A DNA stretch of 64,000 nucleotides, taken from Burkholderiaceae bacterium DAT-1 (GTDB lineage: Bacteria > Pseudomonadota > Gammaproteobacteria > Burkholderiales > Chitinimonadaceae). Under the pieces are notes generated by a model. The model was not told the DNA's origin. It searched no databases and saw only the letters and a program-made list of their open reading frames with translations. Position 1 is the first letter of the stretch; each line of letters starts with the position of its first letter. The position numbers were made by a program, and so were the translations under genes. The stretch spans positions 310,001-374,000 of the forward strand of contig JAHRBI010000001.1 in the NCBI GenBank assembly GCA_019084025.1. Reading direction: 5' to 3'. Of the stretch, positions 46,599 to 57,242 are shown piece by piece.

Positions 46599-49500
46599 AT
46601 GAGCGAAATGCACACGCCCCGCCTGCGGGAAATTCCCTATAACTACACCTCGTTTTCCGATCGCGAAATTGTGATCCGATTACTGGGGGAGTCTGCCTGG
46701 TCGGTTCTGGAAAGCCTGCGTGACGAACGCAAAACCGGCCGCAGTGCCCGCATGCTGTTCGAGGTGCTGGGCGATATCTGGGTGGTCCAGCGCAATCCTT
46801 ACCTGCTCGACGATCTGCTTGACAATCCGCAGCGCCGCGACTTGCTGGTGGAAGCCATGCACCACCGCTGCAACGAGATCGATAAACGCCGCAATGACAA
46901 CGCCGAAGTGGGCGAGTTGCTGGCCCGCACCCGTGATGCAGTGAAGGCATTTGAAGCATCCTTCCACGACACGGCCGAGCTGCGTCGCAAGATTCTCAAG
47001 CGCATGAGCGGCATCACCCGTCGCGATAACATCCGCTTCGATGGGCTGGCACGCGTCTCCCACGTGACCGACGCCACCGACTGGCGCGTGGAATACCCGT
47101 TCGTGGTACTGGTGCCCGACCATGAAGACGAGATGGCTGCGCTGGTCAAAGCCTGTATCGAGCTCGACCTCACCATCATCCCGCGTGGGGGTGGCACCGG
47201 CTACACCGGCGGTGCAGTCCCGCTGACCCCGCGCTCAGCCGTCATCAACACCGAAAAGCTTGATCGCCACAATGGCGTAGAATACCTCGATCTGCCGGGT
47301 GTTGAGGGCAAGGTTGCCACCATTCAGTGCGGCGCAGGCGTGGTGACCAAACGCGTCATGGAAGCCGCAGAAGGGGCGGGCCTCGTCTTCGCAGTTGATC
47401 CGACGTCGGCAGAAGCCTCGTGCATCGGCGGCAATGTCGCCATGAATGCAGGCGGCAAAAAGGCCGTGCTGTGGGGCACCGCGCTGGATAATCTGGCCAG
47501 CTGGAAAATGGTTGATCCGGATGGCAACTGGCTGTTCGTCGAGCGACTCGAACACAATCGCGGCAAGATTCACGACGTGGACCTCGCGCGCTTTCGTCTG
47601 CGCCGCTACCAACCCGATGGCAAGACGCTCATCAGCGAAGAAACGCTGGAGATTCCGGGCGCACGCTTCCGCAAGACCGGCCTCGGCAAGGATGTGACCG
47701 ACAAATTCCTCGCAGGTCTGCCTGGCGTGCAGAAGGAAGGCACCGACGGCATTATCACCTCGGCGCGCTTTGTATTGCACCGCATGCCCAGCCATATCCG
47801 CACAGTGTGTCTGGAATTCTTTGGCACCGTCGCCGAAGCCACGCCTGCCATCGTCGAAATCAAGAACTATCTGGATGCCCACCCGGCGGCGATTCTTGCG
47901 GGTCTGGAACACCTCGACTGGCGCTATGTGCGTGCCGTGGGCTATGCCACCAAGGCCAAGTCCAAGGGCCGCCCGAAAATGGTATTGCTGGCCGACATCG
48001 TCTCGGATGACGAACTGGCCGTAGGCGAAGCCGCTTCGCAGGTCGTCCGCATTGCCAATGCCCGGCATGGCGAGGGCTTTATTGCCGTCACCGCCGACAC
48101 GCGCAAGAAATTCTGGCTCGACCGCAGCCGTACTGCCGCCATTGCGCGCCACACCAATGCATTTAAGATCAATGAAGACGTGGTGATTCCGCTGCCGCGT
48201 CTGGGCGATTACTCGGACGGCATCGAACGCATCAATATCGAGCTGTCGATCAACAACAAGCTGCAATTGCTCGACCGCCTGCATACCTTTTTCGAAAGCG
48301 GCAACCTGCCCATCGATCTGGGTGATGCCAGCGTCTCGCATGACGAACTGATCGGCGACCGCCGCACCGCCGCACTGGAAGCAATTACCGCCGTGCGCGA
48401 GCGCTGGCAGTGGATCATCGACCAGCTCGATACACCGTTCGCCGACTACACCAGCCGCTATCCCAATGCGCCGCTTGAAGCAGGCGAACTGCCCGTCAGC
48501 ACACTCTTCCATGCCTTACGTGACTTCCAGCTACGCATCTCCTGGAAGCGCGAGCTGAAGGGTGAACTGGACGCGCTGTTCTCCGGTGCGGCTGATGCGC
48601 CTGTGCGCGATGCAGTGAAGGCGATTCATGCCCGTACGCTCAAGGGTCGCGTGTTCGTGGCACTGCACATGCATGCAGGCGACGGCAATGTGCACACCAA
48701 TATTCCGGTGAACTCCGACGACTACGACATGCTGCAAGCTGCGCACAAAGCCGTGGCGCGCATCATGAAGCTGGCGCGCGGGCTGGACGGCGTGATTTCG
48801 GGTGAGCACGGGATCGGCATCACCAAGCTGGAATTTCTGCACGCCGAAGAAATCGCCCCGTTTGAAGCCTACAAGGCGCGCATCGACCCGAATGGCCGCT
48901 TCAACAAGGGCAAGCTCTTGCCGGGTGCAGATCTGCGCAATGCCTATACGCCGTCCTTCAATCTGCTGGGCGCAGAATCGCTGATTCTGGAGCAATCCGA
49001 TCTCGGCCAGATTTCCGATATGGTGAAAGACTGCCTGCGCTGCGGCAAATGCAAGCCGGTCTGCGCGACGCACGTGCCGCGCGCCAATATGCTCTACTCG
49101 CCGCGCAACAAGATTCTCGGCGTAGGTTTGCTGACTGAGGCTTTCCTCTACGAAGAACAGACCCGCCGTGGTGTCAGTTTCCGTCACTTCGAAGAACTGG
49201 ACGATGTGGCCGACCACTGTACGGTGTGCCACAAGTGCGTGAATCCCTGCCCGGTGAAGATCGACTTCGGCGATGTGACGGTTGTGATGCGCAACTTCCT
49301 GCGCAAGACCGGCCAGAAGCGCTTCCGTCCGGCTACCAAGGCCGCCATGGCCTTCCTGACGGCAAAAGACCCCGCCACCATCAAGGCACTGCGTGCCGGT
49401 ATGGTCGGTGTAGGCTACAAGCTGCAGCGTCTGGGTCATGATCTGCTCAAGGGCGCCGCCAAAGCCCAGACCAGCGCACCACCCGCAACCGTTGGCAAAC

Positions 49501-50432
49501 CGGACGTGAAAACGCAGGTCATCCACTTCATCAACAAGAAGATGCCGGGTGGTCTGCCGAAAAAGACAGCGCGAGCCCTGCTGGACGTCGAACAGGCCGA
49601 TATCGTGCCGGTGATCCGCAATCCCAAGCAGAATGCTGAAGAATCCGAAGCGGTGTTCTACTTCCCGGGCTGCGGCTCCGAGCGCCTGTTCTCTCAGGTG
49701 GGACTCGCCACACAAGCCATGCTCTGGCATGTAGGCGCCACCACCGTGCTACCGCCGGGCTATCTGTGCTGCGGCTATCCGCAAACCTCCAGCGGTCAGG
49801 CCGACAAGGGCGAAGCCATCACCACGGAAAACCGTGTGCTATTCCATCGCGTGGCCAATACGCTCAACTATCTCGATATCAAGACGGTGATCGTGAGTTG
49901 CGGCACCTGTATGGATCAGCTGCTCAAGTATCAGTTCGAGCAGATTTTCCCGGGCTGCCGCCTGATGGATATCCACGAGTATCTGCTGGAAAAGGGCGTG
50001 AAACTTGAAGGCGTCAGTGGCACGCAGTACATGTACCACGATCCTTGCCACACCCCGATCAAGACCATGAGTCCGATCAAGCTGGCCAATGAGCTGATGG
50101 GTCAGAAGGTGGAACTCAGCGAACGCTGCTGCGGCGAGTCCGGTACGCTGGCAGCAACACGCCCGGATATCTCCACGCAAGTCCGCTTCCGCAAGGAAGA
50201 GGAAATGCGCAAGGGCGCGGATGCGCTGCGTCAGGCCACACCGCAGGATCAGGTGAAGATTCTCACCAGCTGCCCGGCCTGTCTGCAGGGTCTGAGCCGC
50301 TACGATGATGATTCCGGCACCACGGCGGATTACATCGTGGTGGAAATCGCCAAGCATATTCTGGGCGAAAACTGGATGCCGCAATTTGTCGAAACTGCCA
50401 GAAATGGTGGAATCGAACGGGTATTGCTGTAA
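46599..50432 (+). CDS. Large FAD/Fe-S dehydrogenase, D-lactate/glycolate oxidase type
   Basis: A 1277-residue flavo-iron-sulfur enzyme that oxidises a 2-hydroxyacid, probably D-lactate or glycolate, and passes electrons to quinone. Order: an N-terminal helical domain (about 1-150, DUF3683-like), FAD_binding_4 with [11 protein letters not shown] near 196, a C-terminal FAD-oxidase domain with GDGNVHTNI and GEHGIGITK, then two 4Fe-4S clusters ([11 protein letters not shown] near 812, [12 protein letters not shown] near 873). At the end are two CCG domains: [11 protein letters not shown] with CCGYPQ and SCGTC, and YHDPCHTP with CCGESG. It combines in one chain what GlcD, GlcE and GlcF do as separate subunits. 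Such fusions are known in betaproteobacteria. Confidence 0.9.
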   Translation: MSEMHTPRLREIPYNYTSFSDREIVIRLLGESAWSVLESLRDERKTGRSARMLFEVLGDIWVVQRNPYLLDDLLDNPQRRDLLVEAMHHRCNEIDKRRNDNAEVGELLARTRDAVKAFEASFHDTAELRRKILKRMSGITRRDNIRFDGLARVSHVTDATDWRVEYPFVVLVPDHEDEMAALVKACIELDLTIIPRGGGTGYTGGAVPLTPRSAVINTEKLDRHNGVEYLDLPGVEGKVATIQCGAGVVTKRVMEAAEGAGLVFAVDPTSAEASCIGGNVAMNAGGKKAVLWGTALDNLASWKMVDPDGNWLFVERLEHNRGKIHDVDLARFRLRRYQPDGKTLISEETLEIPGARFRKTGLGKDVTDKFLAGLPGVQKEGTDGIITSARFVLHRMPSHIRTVCLEFFGTVAEATPAIVEIKNYLDAHPAAILAGLEHLDWRYVRAVGYATKAKSKGRPKMVLLADIVSDDELAVGEAASQVVRIANARHGEGFIAVTADTRKKFWLDRSRTAAIARHTNAFKINEDVVIPLPRLGDYSDGIERINIELSINNKLQLLDRLHTFFESGNLPIDLGDASVSHDELIGDRRTAALEAITAVRERWQWIIDQLDTPFADYTSRYPNAPLEAGELPVSTLFHALRDFQLRISWKRELKGELDALFSGAADAPVRDAVKAIHARTLKGRVFVALHMHAGDGNVHTNIPVNSDDYDMLQAAHKAVARIMKLARGLDGVISGEHGIGITKLEFLHAEEIAPFEAYKARIDPNGRFNKGKLLPGADLRNAYTPSFNLLGAESLILEQSDLGQISDMVKDCLRCGKCKPVCATHVPRANMLYSPRNKILGVGLLTEAFLYEEQTRRGVSFRHFEELDDVADHCTVCHKCVNPCPVKIDFGDVTVVMRNFLRKTGQKRFRPATKAAMAFLTAKDPATIKALRAGMVGVGYKLQRLGHDLLKGAAKAQTSAPPATVGKPDVKTQVIHFINKKMPGGLPKKTARALLDVEQADIVPVIRNPKQNAEESEAVFYFPGCGSERLFSQVGLATQAMLWHVGATTVLPPGYLCCGYPQTSSGQADKGEAITTENRVLFHRVANTLNYLDIKTVIVSCGTCMDQLLKYQFEQIFPGCRLMDIHEYLLEKGVKLEGVSGTQYMYHDPCHTPIKTMSPIKLANELMGQKVELSERCCGESGTLAATRPDISTQVRFRKEEEMRKGADALRQATPQDQVKILTSCPACLQGLSRYDDDSGTTADYIVVEIAKHILGENWMPQFVETARNGGIERVLL

Positions 50433-50452
50433 TACCTTGTTGCAGGAATGGG

Positions 50453-50479
50453 AAGCGGACACCTGGTTGTCCGCTTTTT
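50453..50479 (+). terminator. Terminator after the FAD/Fe-S dehydrogenase gene
   Basis: A 9-bp stem (50453-50461 with 50468-50476) with a 6-base loop, followed by T residues. Confidence 0.85.
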
Positions 50480-50533
50480 CATTTTTTCATCGTACAATGC
50501 GGCCAATAGCTCATGCCACACGCATAAAGAATC

Positions 50534-50968
50534 ATGAAACCAGATTGCGCACTCTGCACAGATCACGGGGGAGAACTGATCTGGCAATCCCGCCTGTATC
50601 GGGTCATCCTTGCAAATGAACCCGACTATCCGGGATTTTGCCGGGTGATACTCAACCGGCACGCCGCTGAAATGACTGACCTGGAAGAGGCTGAACAAGC
50701 TCATCTACTCAAGACAGTCCTGACCGTTGAAAAAATCATCCGCCGTGAACTGAAGCCGGACAAGATCAATCTCGCCAGTCTGGGCAACGTGGTTGCCCAC
50801 GTCCACTGGCATATTATCCCGCGCTGGACTGACGATCGCCATTTCCCTAATCCGATTTGGGGAGAAGCACGACGCGAAGCGTCACCACGACAAGTGGATC
50901 TGGCGGGGCTCAAGGCAGCGATTGCCTCGGCACTCCTGATGGATGAGAGTTTGGAGCCTGCGCAGTGA
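50534..50968 (+). CDS. HIT-family hydrolase
   Basis: A 144-residue histidine-triad protein with the active-site motif HVHWHIIPR (about 88-96), where the third His normally carries the nucleotide. It also has a cysteine pair CALC at the N-terminus. Members hydrolyse AMP conjugates or diadenosine polyphosphates. The stop overlaps the next gene's GTG start as GTGA. Confidence 0.92.
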   Translation: MKPDCALCTDHGGELIWQSRLYRVILANEPDYPGFCRVILNRHAAEMTDLEEAEQAHLLKTVLTVEKIIRRELKPDKINLASLGNVVAHVHWHIIPRWTDDRHFPNPIWGEARREASPRQVDLAGLKAAIASALLMDESLEPAQ

Positions 50969-52596
50969 GCACTCGAATCGATTTTGCATTACCCGCAGGA
51001 CGCGCAGCTCGACCGGGCGAATTTACCACGCCACGTCAGCTGAAAGACTGGCTAAAGCAATTGCCGCTCGCCAATGTGAAGGAGTCTCACAGCGCGCTGG
51101 CGGATTGCATCAATTCACTGAACGAGCTGTCCATCACGCCACTCGATCGCCTGAAGATGCTGGAACTTCTGCGCGAGCCTGTCGCAATCATTCAGCAAGA
51201 ATCCAGTAAACGCTACTGGAACCGCCCGATTCCGCTCGCCCCCTCCGAAGCGGCAGCATGGCACGCGACCGTCGACTTATGGCAAGTCATGTCTACTGCC
51301 TATCGCCATTGCTGGCAGGGCGTGCTGGACGGGGATGTCGAAGTCGCCGAGTTCGAGGCACTGGTTGCACAGCGCACGCAGTTCTACCAAGTTCAGGTGT
51401 TGCGCGAACATGTCCTGTGCCGCCGCGCTGTCAGTTTGCGTTTCTGGCAAACCATGCTGTCAGACTACAAGGTTATCCGGCGCACACAGGTGCATGCGAT
51501 CAAGGTAAAAGACAAACATAACCGCCAGACAGGTTTGTCCTCATGCGATGCGTCGCTGGCACATGCATTATTACTGCATTTGTGCGATCCGTGGGCGCTG
51601 AGCGTGCGTCAGTTGCTATGGGTCGATCATCTGCTCGAACGACTCAGCCTGCGCGCCACCTTCTCGGACAGTTATCCGTTCGAGGCCGAATCGCTGCCAA
51701 TCGGATTTAACGCGGAGTATCCCGAGATTCCGGGGGCGTTTTCCGAAGATCGGATGCGGCCGGGTGCCTACGTTCTGGTGATCGACGATATCATCAAGAG
51801 TCTGCGCAAACGAATCAAGGCGCTGAGAAGTGGCGTGTCGCCTGCGGAATTGAACTTAGGCGAGGACATGCCATCGGAAGGTGCGCAAACCCTGCTGAAG
51901 TGGATTTATCGCAGCTGGCGATTCAAGCCGGGAGTACGCGAACATGTTCGCGTGGTCGAATCCCTCCCGGCAGCATGCTCGCTTGCATACGGTATCGAGC
52001 AGATGTATCAGGTGCTGGAGGGCAAGCCGTTCCAACAGCCTGATGCCGTACGCCCTGTCAGCGCACGCAGCCTTGCACAACAGGAACTGTTCGGACATCA
52101 ACGCAGTACTGGCATACCCGCCAGCCCAGCCCGTCCGGAGCTGGAACACTGGCAGATAAAGGATATCAGCGAGCAGGGTTATCGCCTCGCGCGTACCCAG
52201 GGCGAGGCGAGACTCAGCCAGCATCAGTTGCTATTGCTCTGCAGCGATCAAGCCAAACCCGTGCTGGGTCGGATTCGCTGGCTCAGGCAGCAATCTGACG
52301 GCGTCATCGAAATGGGCATTTCACTGGTCAGTGGTACCCCTCAGGGGGTCGCCTGCCAGACCAGCGGGACTCATCAGTTTTCCAACCAGTTCAGCCCGGT
52401 TTTGCTGCTCAATCATGGCAATTCCCTTGATGAGGCGGAGCTGATTTTGCCCGCAGGCTGGTTTAAGCAGGCGCGAACCATTGAAATCATGATTGCAGGT
52501 CGCATCCATCCGATACGCCTGGATACGCTGGCTGAACGAGGGGTCGATTTTGATCGCTGCACCTTCGGACTGGCGCTGCCGATTTCGCAATTTTGA
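50965..52596 (+). CDS. Conserved protein, possible PilZ-like C-terminus
   Basis: A 543-residue protein with no signal peptide. The N-terminal part (LDRLKMLELLREPVAIIQQESSKRYWNRPIPL) is a helical region seen in many betaproteobacterial proteins of unknown role. The C-terminal 150 residues carry LGRIRWLRQQSDGVIEMGISL, which looks like the strand pattern of a PilZ-like barrel, so c-di-GMP binding is possible; the canonical RxxxR and DxSxxG motifs are not seen. GTG start overlaps the HIT gene stop. Function unknown. Confidence 0.6.
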   Translation: MSTRIDFALPAGRAARPGEFTTPRQLKDWLKQLPLANVKESHSALADCINSLNELSITPLDRLKMLELLREPVAIIQQESSKRYWNRPIPLAPSEAAAWHATVDLWQVMSTAYRHCWQGVLDGDVEVAEFEALVAQRTQFYQVQVLREHVLCRRAVSLRFWQTMLSDYKVIRRTQVHAIKVKDKHNRQTGLSSCDASLAHALLLHLCDPWALSVRQLLWVDHLLERLSLRATFSDSYPFEAESLPIGFNAEYPEIPGAFSEDRMRPGAYVLVIDDIIKSLRKRIKALRSGVSPAELNLGEDMPSEGAQTLLKWIYRSWRFKPGVREHVRVVESLPAACSLAYGIEQMYQVLEGKPFQQPDAVRPVSARSLAQQELFGHQRSTGIPASPARPELEHWQIKDISEQGYRLARTQGEARLSQHQLLLLCSDQAKPVLGRIRWLRQQSDGVIEMGISLVSGTPQGVACQTSGTHQFSNQFSPVLLLNHGNSLDEAELILPAGWFKQARTIEIMIAGRIHPIRLDTLAERGVDFDRCTFGLALPISQF

Positions 52597-52637
52597 GTGA
52601 ATGCGATTGAGCCGGTCGATGAGGCTGGGGACGGGGC

Positions 52638-53321
52638 TTAGGCCTCATCTCCTTCCGAGCGCAATACATCGCGCACAAAGGGCAGGGTAAGTGGACGTTT
52701 AGCCGCCAATGCCGCACGATCGAGCCGATCGACCAAACGCGTCAGTGACCCGAGATCACGACTGGAACGCATCACCAGCCAGTTGCATACATCTTCCGCA
52801 ATCTCGCAGCCGCGCATGGCTGCGCGGTATTTGAGCAAGGCGGCCTTGTCTTCGTCAGCAGGCGGCAAAATCTGGTACACCAGGCCATAGCCCAGACGCG
52901 TCTGCAAATCTTCACGTACCAGAGTGCGTGCCGGTGGCTGGTGCCCTGCAATGACAATGGCCGCACCCCGTTCACGCTGGGCATTGATCAAACCGAACAG
53001 GGCAATCTGCTCATCCGAACCCAACGCATCTACGCCATCGACAGCTAACAGATCAAAGCCGTGTGCCGATTCGTTCAGACCTTCGGCTGCCGCATCCCAA
53101 TAGCTGGCCGAATATCCATGCTCAATCGCCATGGCTGCTGCGGCACGGAGCAAATGCGTTTTACCCACACCAGACTCACCCCACAGATACATTAGTGGTT
53201 CGTGAGCGGTTCCCGCCGCCATTTCGCGCAAGGCCATGAATGCTTCAAGATTGGGGCCGATCAGAAAATCATCGAACCCAAATGGCTCAGGCAGCTGCAA
53301 ATCGAGTGCAATCTGCTTCAT
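52638..53321 (-). CDS. hda: DnaA regulatory inactivator Hda
   Basis: A 227-residue AAA+ protein related to DnaA without a DNA-binding domain. It shows QLPEPFGFDDFLIGPN, the P-loop WGESGVGKTHLL, LAVDGVDAL and SSRDLGSLTRLVDRLD. An N-terminal clamp-binding motif (IALDLQL) follows the start, the site that links it to the DNA polymerase sliding clamp. Hda hydrolyses DnaA-bound ATP after initiation to prevent re-replication. Convergent with the 543-residue protein gene; divergent from purM. Confidence 0.92.
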   Translation of the reverse strand: MKQIALDLQLPEPFGFDDFLIGPNLEAFMALREMAAGTAHEPLMYLWGESGVGKTHLLRAAAAMAIEHGYSASYWDAAAEGLNESAHGFDLLAVDGVDALGSDEQIALFGLINAQRERGAAIVIAGHQPPARTLVREDLQTRLGYGLVYQILPPADEDKAALLKYRAAMRGCEIAEDVCNWLVMRSSRDLGSLTRLVDRLDRAALAAKRPLTLPFVRDVLRSEGDEA

Positions 53322-53701
53322 GCCAGCCCACCTGCAGCGTGTGTCATATCTGCGCCGACATACGGCAAATGCATGGATTTGCGGCTAAAGTGACAATCAG
53401 GACGCGCTTTTGTCCGCCGACAGGTCGTCCATCCGGTCTGCATGGCAGACAGATTGTTCAACCAGATTCGAGGTGATCCGGAGCGAGTTTGTCTCATTTC
53501 GGGTAGAATGCGCGCAAATTCCGTTACTTGGAGCAGTTGAGCCAGGTACAGCAGACCTCCGTATGCGTTGCCCGACCGCCTAGCGTGTCGAGTCGCGACC
53601 GGTATTGTAGCGTAGTCCGCCGAACCGTCGCGAATGCAATGCAATTTGCAGGGTGTACATTTCGTCACCTAAAGATTTTGTCATCATACGCAGAGCCCAT
53701 C
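53322..53701. other. Divergent promoter region between hda and purM
   Basis: This 380-bp gap has no convincing gene. An inverted repeat GCAAAT/ATTTGC (53365-53370, 53377-53382) lies 44 bp from the hda start and could be an operator. A -10-like TAGAAT (53504-53509) faces purM, but no good -35 sits at the right spacing. The last 190 bp would be a long purM leader; no riboswitch fold is recognised. Confidence 0.4.
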
Positions 53702-54748
53702 ATGACCCAGGATTCACGCCCAAGCCTTTCCTACCGCGATGCCGGTGTCGATATCGACGCAGGTGATCAACTGGTTGAAAACATCAAGCCATTTGCCAAG
53801 CGCACCATGCGCCCGGAAGTGCTGTCCGGCATTGGCGGCTTTGGTGGTCTGGTAGAAATCAGCAAGAAGTACAAGGAACCCGTTCTGGTGTCCGGTACCG
53901 ATGGCGTGGGTACCAAACTGAAGCTGGCATTCGAGCTGAATCGTCACGATACCGTCGGTATTGACCTCGTGGCCATGAGCGTGAACGATATTCTGGTACA
54001 GGGCGCCGAGCCGCTGTTCTTCCTCGACTACTTCGCCTGCGGCAAGCTGGATGTCACCAGCGCAACCGAAGTGATCAAGGGCATCGCCAAGGGCTGTGAA
54101 GATTCCGGCTGCGCGCTGATTGGCGGCGAAACCGCCGAAATGCCGGGCATGTATCCGGCAGGCGAATACGATCTGGCCGGTTTCGCGGTTGGCGTGGTGG
54201 AAAAGAGCAAGATCATCACCGGCGAACACATCGTACCGGGTGATGTGGTGCTCGGCCTGGCCAGTAATGGCGCACACTCCAACGGCTACTCGCTGGTGCG
54301 CAAGATTCTGCACCTCACCGGCGCTGACTACAACGCCCCGTTCGATCAGGGCCGTTCGCTGGCCGACGTGGTCATGGCACCGACCCGCCTGTACGTGAAG
54401 CCGATGCTCAAGCTGATGGAAACCCTGACCGTGAAGGGCATGGCTCACATCACCGGCGGCGGTATCACCGAGAACGTCCCGCGTGTGCTGCCGGACAACG
54501 TGGTCGCGCAAGTGAACGCCAGCGCATGGGAACTGCCGAAGCTGTTCAAGTGGCTGCAGGCCGAAGGCAATGTGGCTGCTCAGGAAATGTACCGCACCTT
54601 CAATTGCGGCGTGGGCATGGTGGTGATTGTGTCGGCCGCAGATGCAGCCGAAGCGACACGCATCCTGACCGAAGCAGGCGAAACTGTGTACCAGCTGGGT
54701 GCCATCCGTGCCCGCGTGGGTGATGAACACCAGACTCAAGTCGCTTAA
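53702..54748 (+). CDS. purM: Phosphoribosylformylglycinamidine cyclo-ligase
   Basis: PurM makes aminoimidazole ribonucleotide in purine synthesis, using ATP. The protein has 348 residues from ATG 53702 ([18 protein letters not shown]), the standard start; an in-frame extension to 53528 is not conserved. Features are [45 protein letters not shown] and [16 protein letters not shown]. It stands next to purN, the usual order, and is complete. Confidence 0.97.
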   Translation: MTQDSRPSLSYRDAGVDIDAGDQLVENIKPFAKRTMRPEVLSGIGGFGGLVEISKKYKEPVLVSGTDGVGTKLKLAFELNRHDTVGIDLVAMSVNDILVQGAEPLFFLDYFACGKLDVTSATEVIKGIAKGCEDSGCALIGGETAEMPGMYPAGEYDLAGFAVGVVEKSKIITGEHIVPGDVVLGLASNGAHSNGYSLVRKILHLTGADYNAPFDQGRSLADVVMAPTRLYVKPMLKLMETLTVKGMAHITGGGITENVPRVLPDNVVAQVNASAWELPKLFKWLQAEGNVAAQEMYRTFNCGVGMVVIVSAADAAEATRILTEAGETVYQLGAIRARVGDEHQTQVA

Positions 54749-54761
54749 ATGCATGGGGAAA

Positions 54762-54826
54762 GAGTGAGGTGTGAGGCGTAACCCCTACCTCTTCCCCCCT
54801 CACTCCTCACCCCTGACACCTCACTC
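54762..54826. repeat. Low-complexity inverted repeat between purM and purN
   Basis: GAGTGAGGTGTGAGG (54762-54776) and CCTGACACCTCACTC (54812-54826) pair with one mismatch over 15 bp around a C-rich 35-base loop that also repeats CTCACTCCTCAC. It fills the 82-bp gap and looks like a short, GTGAG-type dispersed intergenic repeat. Confidence 0.75.
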
Positions 54827-54830
54827 CCAG

Positions 54831-55424
54831 ATGAAAAACATCGTCATTCTGATTTCGGGCCGTGGTTCGAATATGCAAGCCATCGTCGATGCAGCCATCC
54901 CGAATTGCAAGATTACGGCCGTGATCTCTAATCGACCGAATGCGGCTGGTCTGCAATGGGCGGCTGATCGCGGCATCCATACCATCGCACTGGACCACAA
55001 GACTTTCGATTCGCGCGAGGCATTTGATGCCGCGTTGATGCAGGCAATTGATGGTGTGGGCTGCGATCTGGTGGTGCTGGCTGGATTCATGCGCATTTTG
55101 ACGCCTGAATTTACGCGCCATTACGATGGTCGGATGCTCAATATCCATCCGTCGTTGCTGCCCGCCTTCCCCGGCCTGAATACACATCAGCGCGCCATTG
55201 ATGCAGGTTGCAAATTTGCAGGTTGTACCGTGCATTTTGTGACTGCCGAACTCGATCACGGGCCGATTGTGGCGCAGGCACTGGTCAGCATTGAGCCGGA
55301 AGATACCGAAGACAGCCTGAGCGCCCGCCTACTCAAGGAAGAACACCGCATCTATCCTGCTGCAGTGCGCGCGTTTGTGGAAGGCCGTCTGCAGATTGAC
55401 GGCATGCGTGTGATCGAACACTGA
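54831..55424 (+). CDS. purN: Phosphoribosylglycinamide formyltransferase
   Basis: PurN transfers a formyl group from 10-formyl-THF to GAR in purine synthesis. The protein has 197 residues from ATG 54831 (MKNIVILISGRGSNM). The active-site Asn and His are in NIHPSLLPAFPG, and Asp in ELDHGPIVAQA. An extension to 54771 is read through the intergenic repeat and is rejected. Confidence 0.97.
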   Translation: MKNIVILISGRGSNMQAIVDAAIPNCKITAVISNRPNAAGLQWAADRGIHTIALDHKTFDSREAFDAALMQAIDGVGCDLVVLAGFMRILTPEFTRHYDGRMLNIHPSLLPAFPGLNTHQRAIDAGCKFAGCTVHFVTAELDHGPIVAQALVSIEPEDTEDSLSARLLKEEHRIYPAAVRAFVEGRLQIDGMRVIEH

Positions 55425-55431
55425 GGACACC

Positions 55432-56553
55432 ATGCACAGGCATCGTCGCGCTGCTGTATGGTTTCTCGCTGCCTGTGTATGCCTGTCCACCCTATTGCAT
55501 CTTGCGCCACCTGCGGTCGAGTGGTGGCTTGAGCATCGTACGCCCGAACACGAGCAGGACGATGATGTCATTGAAGCGACCACCAAGGCGCTTAAATCAC
55601 AGACACTGGCAGATCATACCAACACCCACCCCGATGCCCACGATGGCGAGTTTACGGTAACCCTGGGCGTACCGGCACCAGCCTCCCTCCCTCCCCAGCC
55701 TCCGACTCACACTCAGGCCAAGCCGCATCTTGCCAAATACAAGGCACTCACGCAGGCACTGACCAAGGCCACTCCACCCACGCCCGTCGCCGCGACAGCG
55801 GACACCCCCGAGCTGGCGGTTGAGCTGCCACCAGACGTGCCAGCAGCTACTGCTGTCGCTGAACCACCGCCGCTGCCAGTGACACAACCTGCCGAGGAAG
55901 CCACTCCACCTGCATTTCCCGATCAGGTCGACATCCGCTACGTCTTAAAAGGCATTGTCGATGTAGATCACCGCTGGCGCATTCAGGGAAAGCAGTATGA
56001 GATCACCACCTCCGGGGGCATGTTCGGCCGATACTATGAGTGGAAGTCCACAGGCCAACTCAGCAAGGATGGTTTGATCCCGCACAGCTTTACCGAATGG
56101 CGCGATCATGTACCCAGCCCCAAATATCAGGTCGACTTCGATTGGCCTGCACAAACAGTTAAAGTAGGTGAGCCCGGCAGCCAGAAAGATTTCGAGCTGA
56201 TCAAGGGCGCACAAGACATGTTTTCAGCTGCTTACCAATTTGCCATTCAGGGTGAGTCGCTGCCGACGTTTACCATGCAGATCGTGTCAGGCCGCAATAG
56301 CTATGTGGTGCCATTCGAACTGAAAGGCGAAGTCAAAATCTGGCTGGCCGGCGAACAGGTTTCTACACTGCTGCTGAGTGGTCAGTGGAAGACCATTAAA
56401 TTCAGCTTCTATTTGGCACCTGCCTGGCACAATTTACCAGTGCGCATCCTCCGCGAAGACGAGAACGGCAGCATCGATTTGCGCGCACGACGGATCGACA
56501 TTCAAGGCAAACGGGTACTGGATCCCAATTTCGCAAGTCAAACCACACCATGA
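55432..56553 (+). CDS. DUF3108 protein with Pro-rich linker (copy 1)
   Basis: A 373-residue protein. One N-terminal membrane helix (about 8-27) is followed by a Pro/Ala/Thr-rich, TonB-like linker (about 60-165) and a DUF3108 domain (VDVDHRWRIQGKQYEI, GRYYEWKSTGQLSKDGLIPHSFTEWRD). The linker would let the domain reach across the periplasm. Its 3' end overlaps the next DUF3108 gene by 4 bases. Function unknown; close position to rsmB is conserved in betaproteobacteria. Confidence 0.82.
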   Translation: MHRHRRAAVWFLAACVCLSTLLHLAPPAVEWWLEHRTPEHEQDDDVIEATTKALKSQTLADHTNTHPDAHDGEFTVTLGVPAPASLPPQPPTHTQAKPHLAKYKALTQALTKATPPTPVAATADTPELAVELPPDVPAATAVAEPPPLPVTQPAEEATPPAFPDQVDIRYVLKGIVDVDHRWRIQGKQYEITTSGGMFGRYYEWKSTGQLSKDGLIPHSFTEWRDHVPSPKYQVDFDWPAQTVKVGEPGSQKDFELIKGAQDMFSAAYQFAIQGESLPTFTMQIVSGRNSYVVPFELKGEVKIWLAGEQVSTLLLSGQWKTIKFSFYLAPAWHNLPVRILREDENGSIDLRARRIDIQGKRVLDPNFASQTTP

Positions 56554-57242
56554 CAGTCCGACACCTGCTTAGCACGCTCACAGCTATCCTACTGACCAGC
56601 CATGTACTGGCGTCAACCCTGCCTGCACGCGCCCGCATCCAATACGATGTACTGTATAACGGCAAACTGAAAATTGGCACCGCCGAGCAGAGCTGGTCAC
56701 TGGACGATAAGCATTACACACTGGAAACACGCCTGAAACCGAGTCTGTTCGGCCCGACGATTCGCTATATCAGCCACGGCCGCATGGATAGCCAGGGCTT
56801 GATTCCGGAGGACTATGCTGAATTCCGCAATCAGGAGGGATCACCACGTGTCAGTGCCCGATTTGATAGCACGGCCCACACGCTGCAATTCGGCGATCGC
56901 GATGACAAACCGCAAACACTGTCTATGCCCAAAGGCATTCAGGACATCAATGCCTTCATTTTCCAGCTAAGCTGGATAGGCGATCACCGCGAGGCAATCG
57001 ACATGCCGGTCAACACCGGCCGCAAGCAGAAGCAGCACCGGTTTACCCTGCAAACTCCGGGCTCCACCCGACTCGGCGAACAGAAAGTACTGACACGTGT
57101 CTGGCAAAGTCGGGATAATGGCGAAAATACTGAAGTCTGGCTGGCACCGGAGCTGGGCAATCTGCCCATCCGCTTGATTCGCCAGGACGACAGCAAGGAA
57201 CTCTGGCTGATAGCCACCAAAATAGAAATCGATACACCATGA
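56550..57242 (+). CDS. DUF3108 protein (copy 2)
   Basis: A 230-residue protein with a signal peptide (ending HVLAS) and one DUF3108 domain (YTLETRLKPSLFGPTIRYISHG, DSQGLIPEDYAEFRNQ). Clear similarity to the C-terminal domain of copy 1 marks a tandem duplication, but it lacks the Pro-rich linker and is likely free in the periplasm. Overlaps rsmB by 4 bases. Confidence 0.85.
   Translation: MTVRHLLSTLTAILLTSHVLASTLPARARIQYDVLYNGKLKIGTAEQSWSLDDKHYTLETRLKPSLFGPTIRYISHGRMDSQGLIPEDYAEFRNQEGSPRVSARFDSTAHTLQFGDRDDKPQTLSMPKGIQDINAFIFQLSWIGDHREAIDMPVNTGRKQKQHRFTLQTPGSTRLGEQKVLTRVWQSRDNGENTEVWLAPELGNLPIRLIRQDDSKELWLIATKIEIDTP

Noticed and set aside
45967-46602. Longer frame over the small secreted protein
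   Set aside because: It lacks a ribosome site and signal peptide; the 46028 frame has both.
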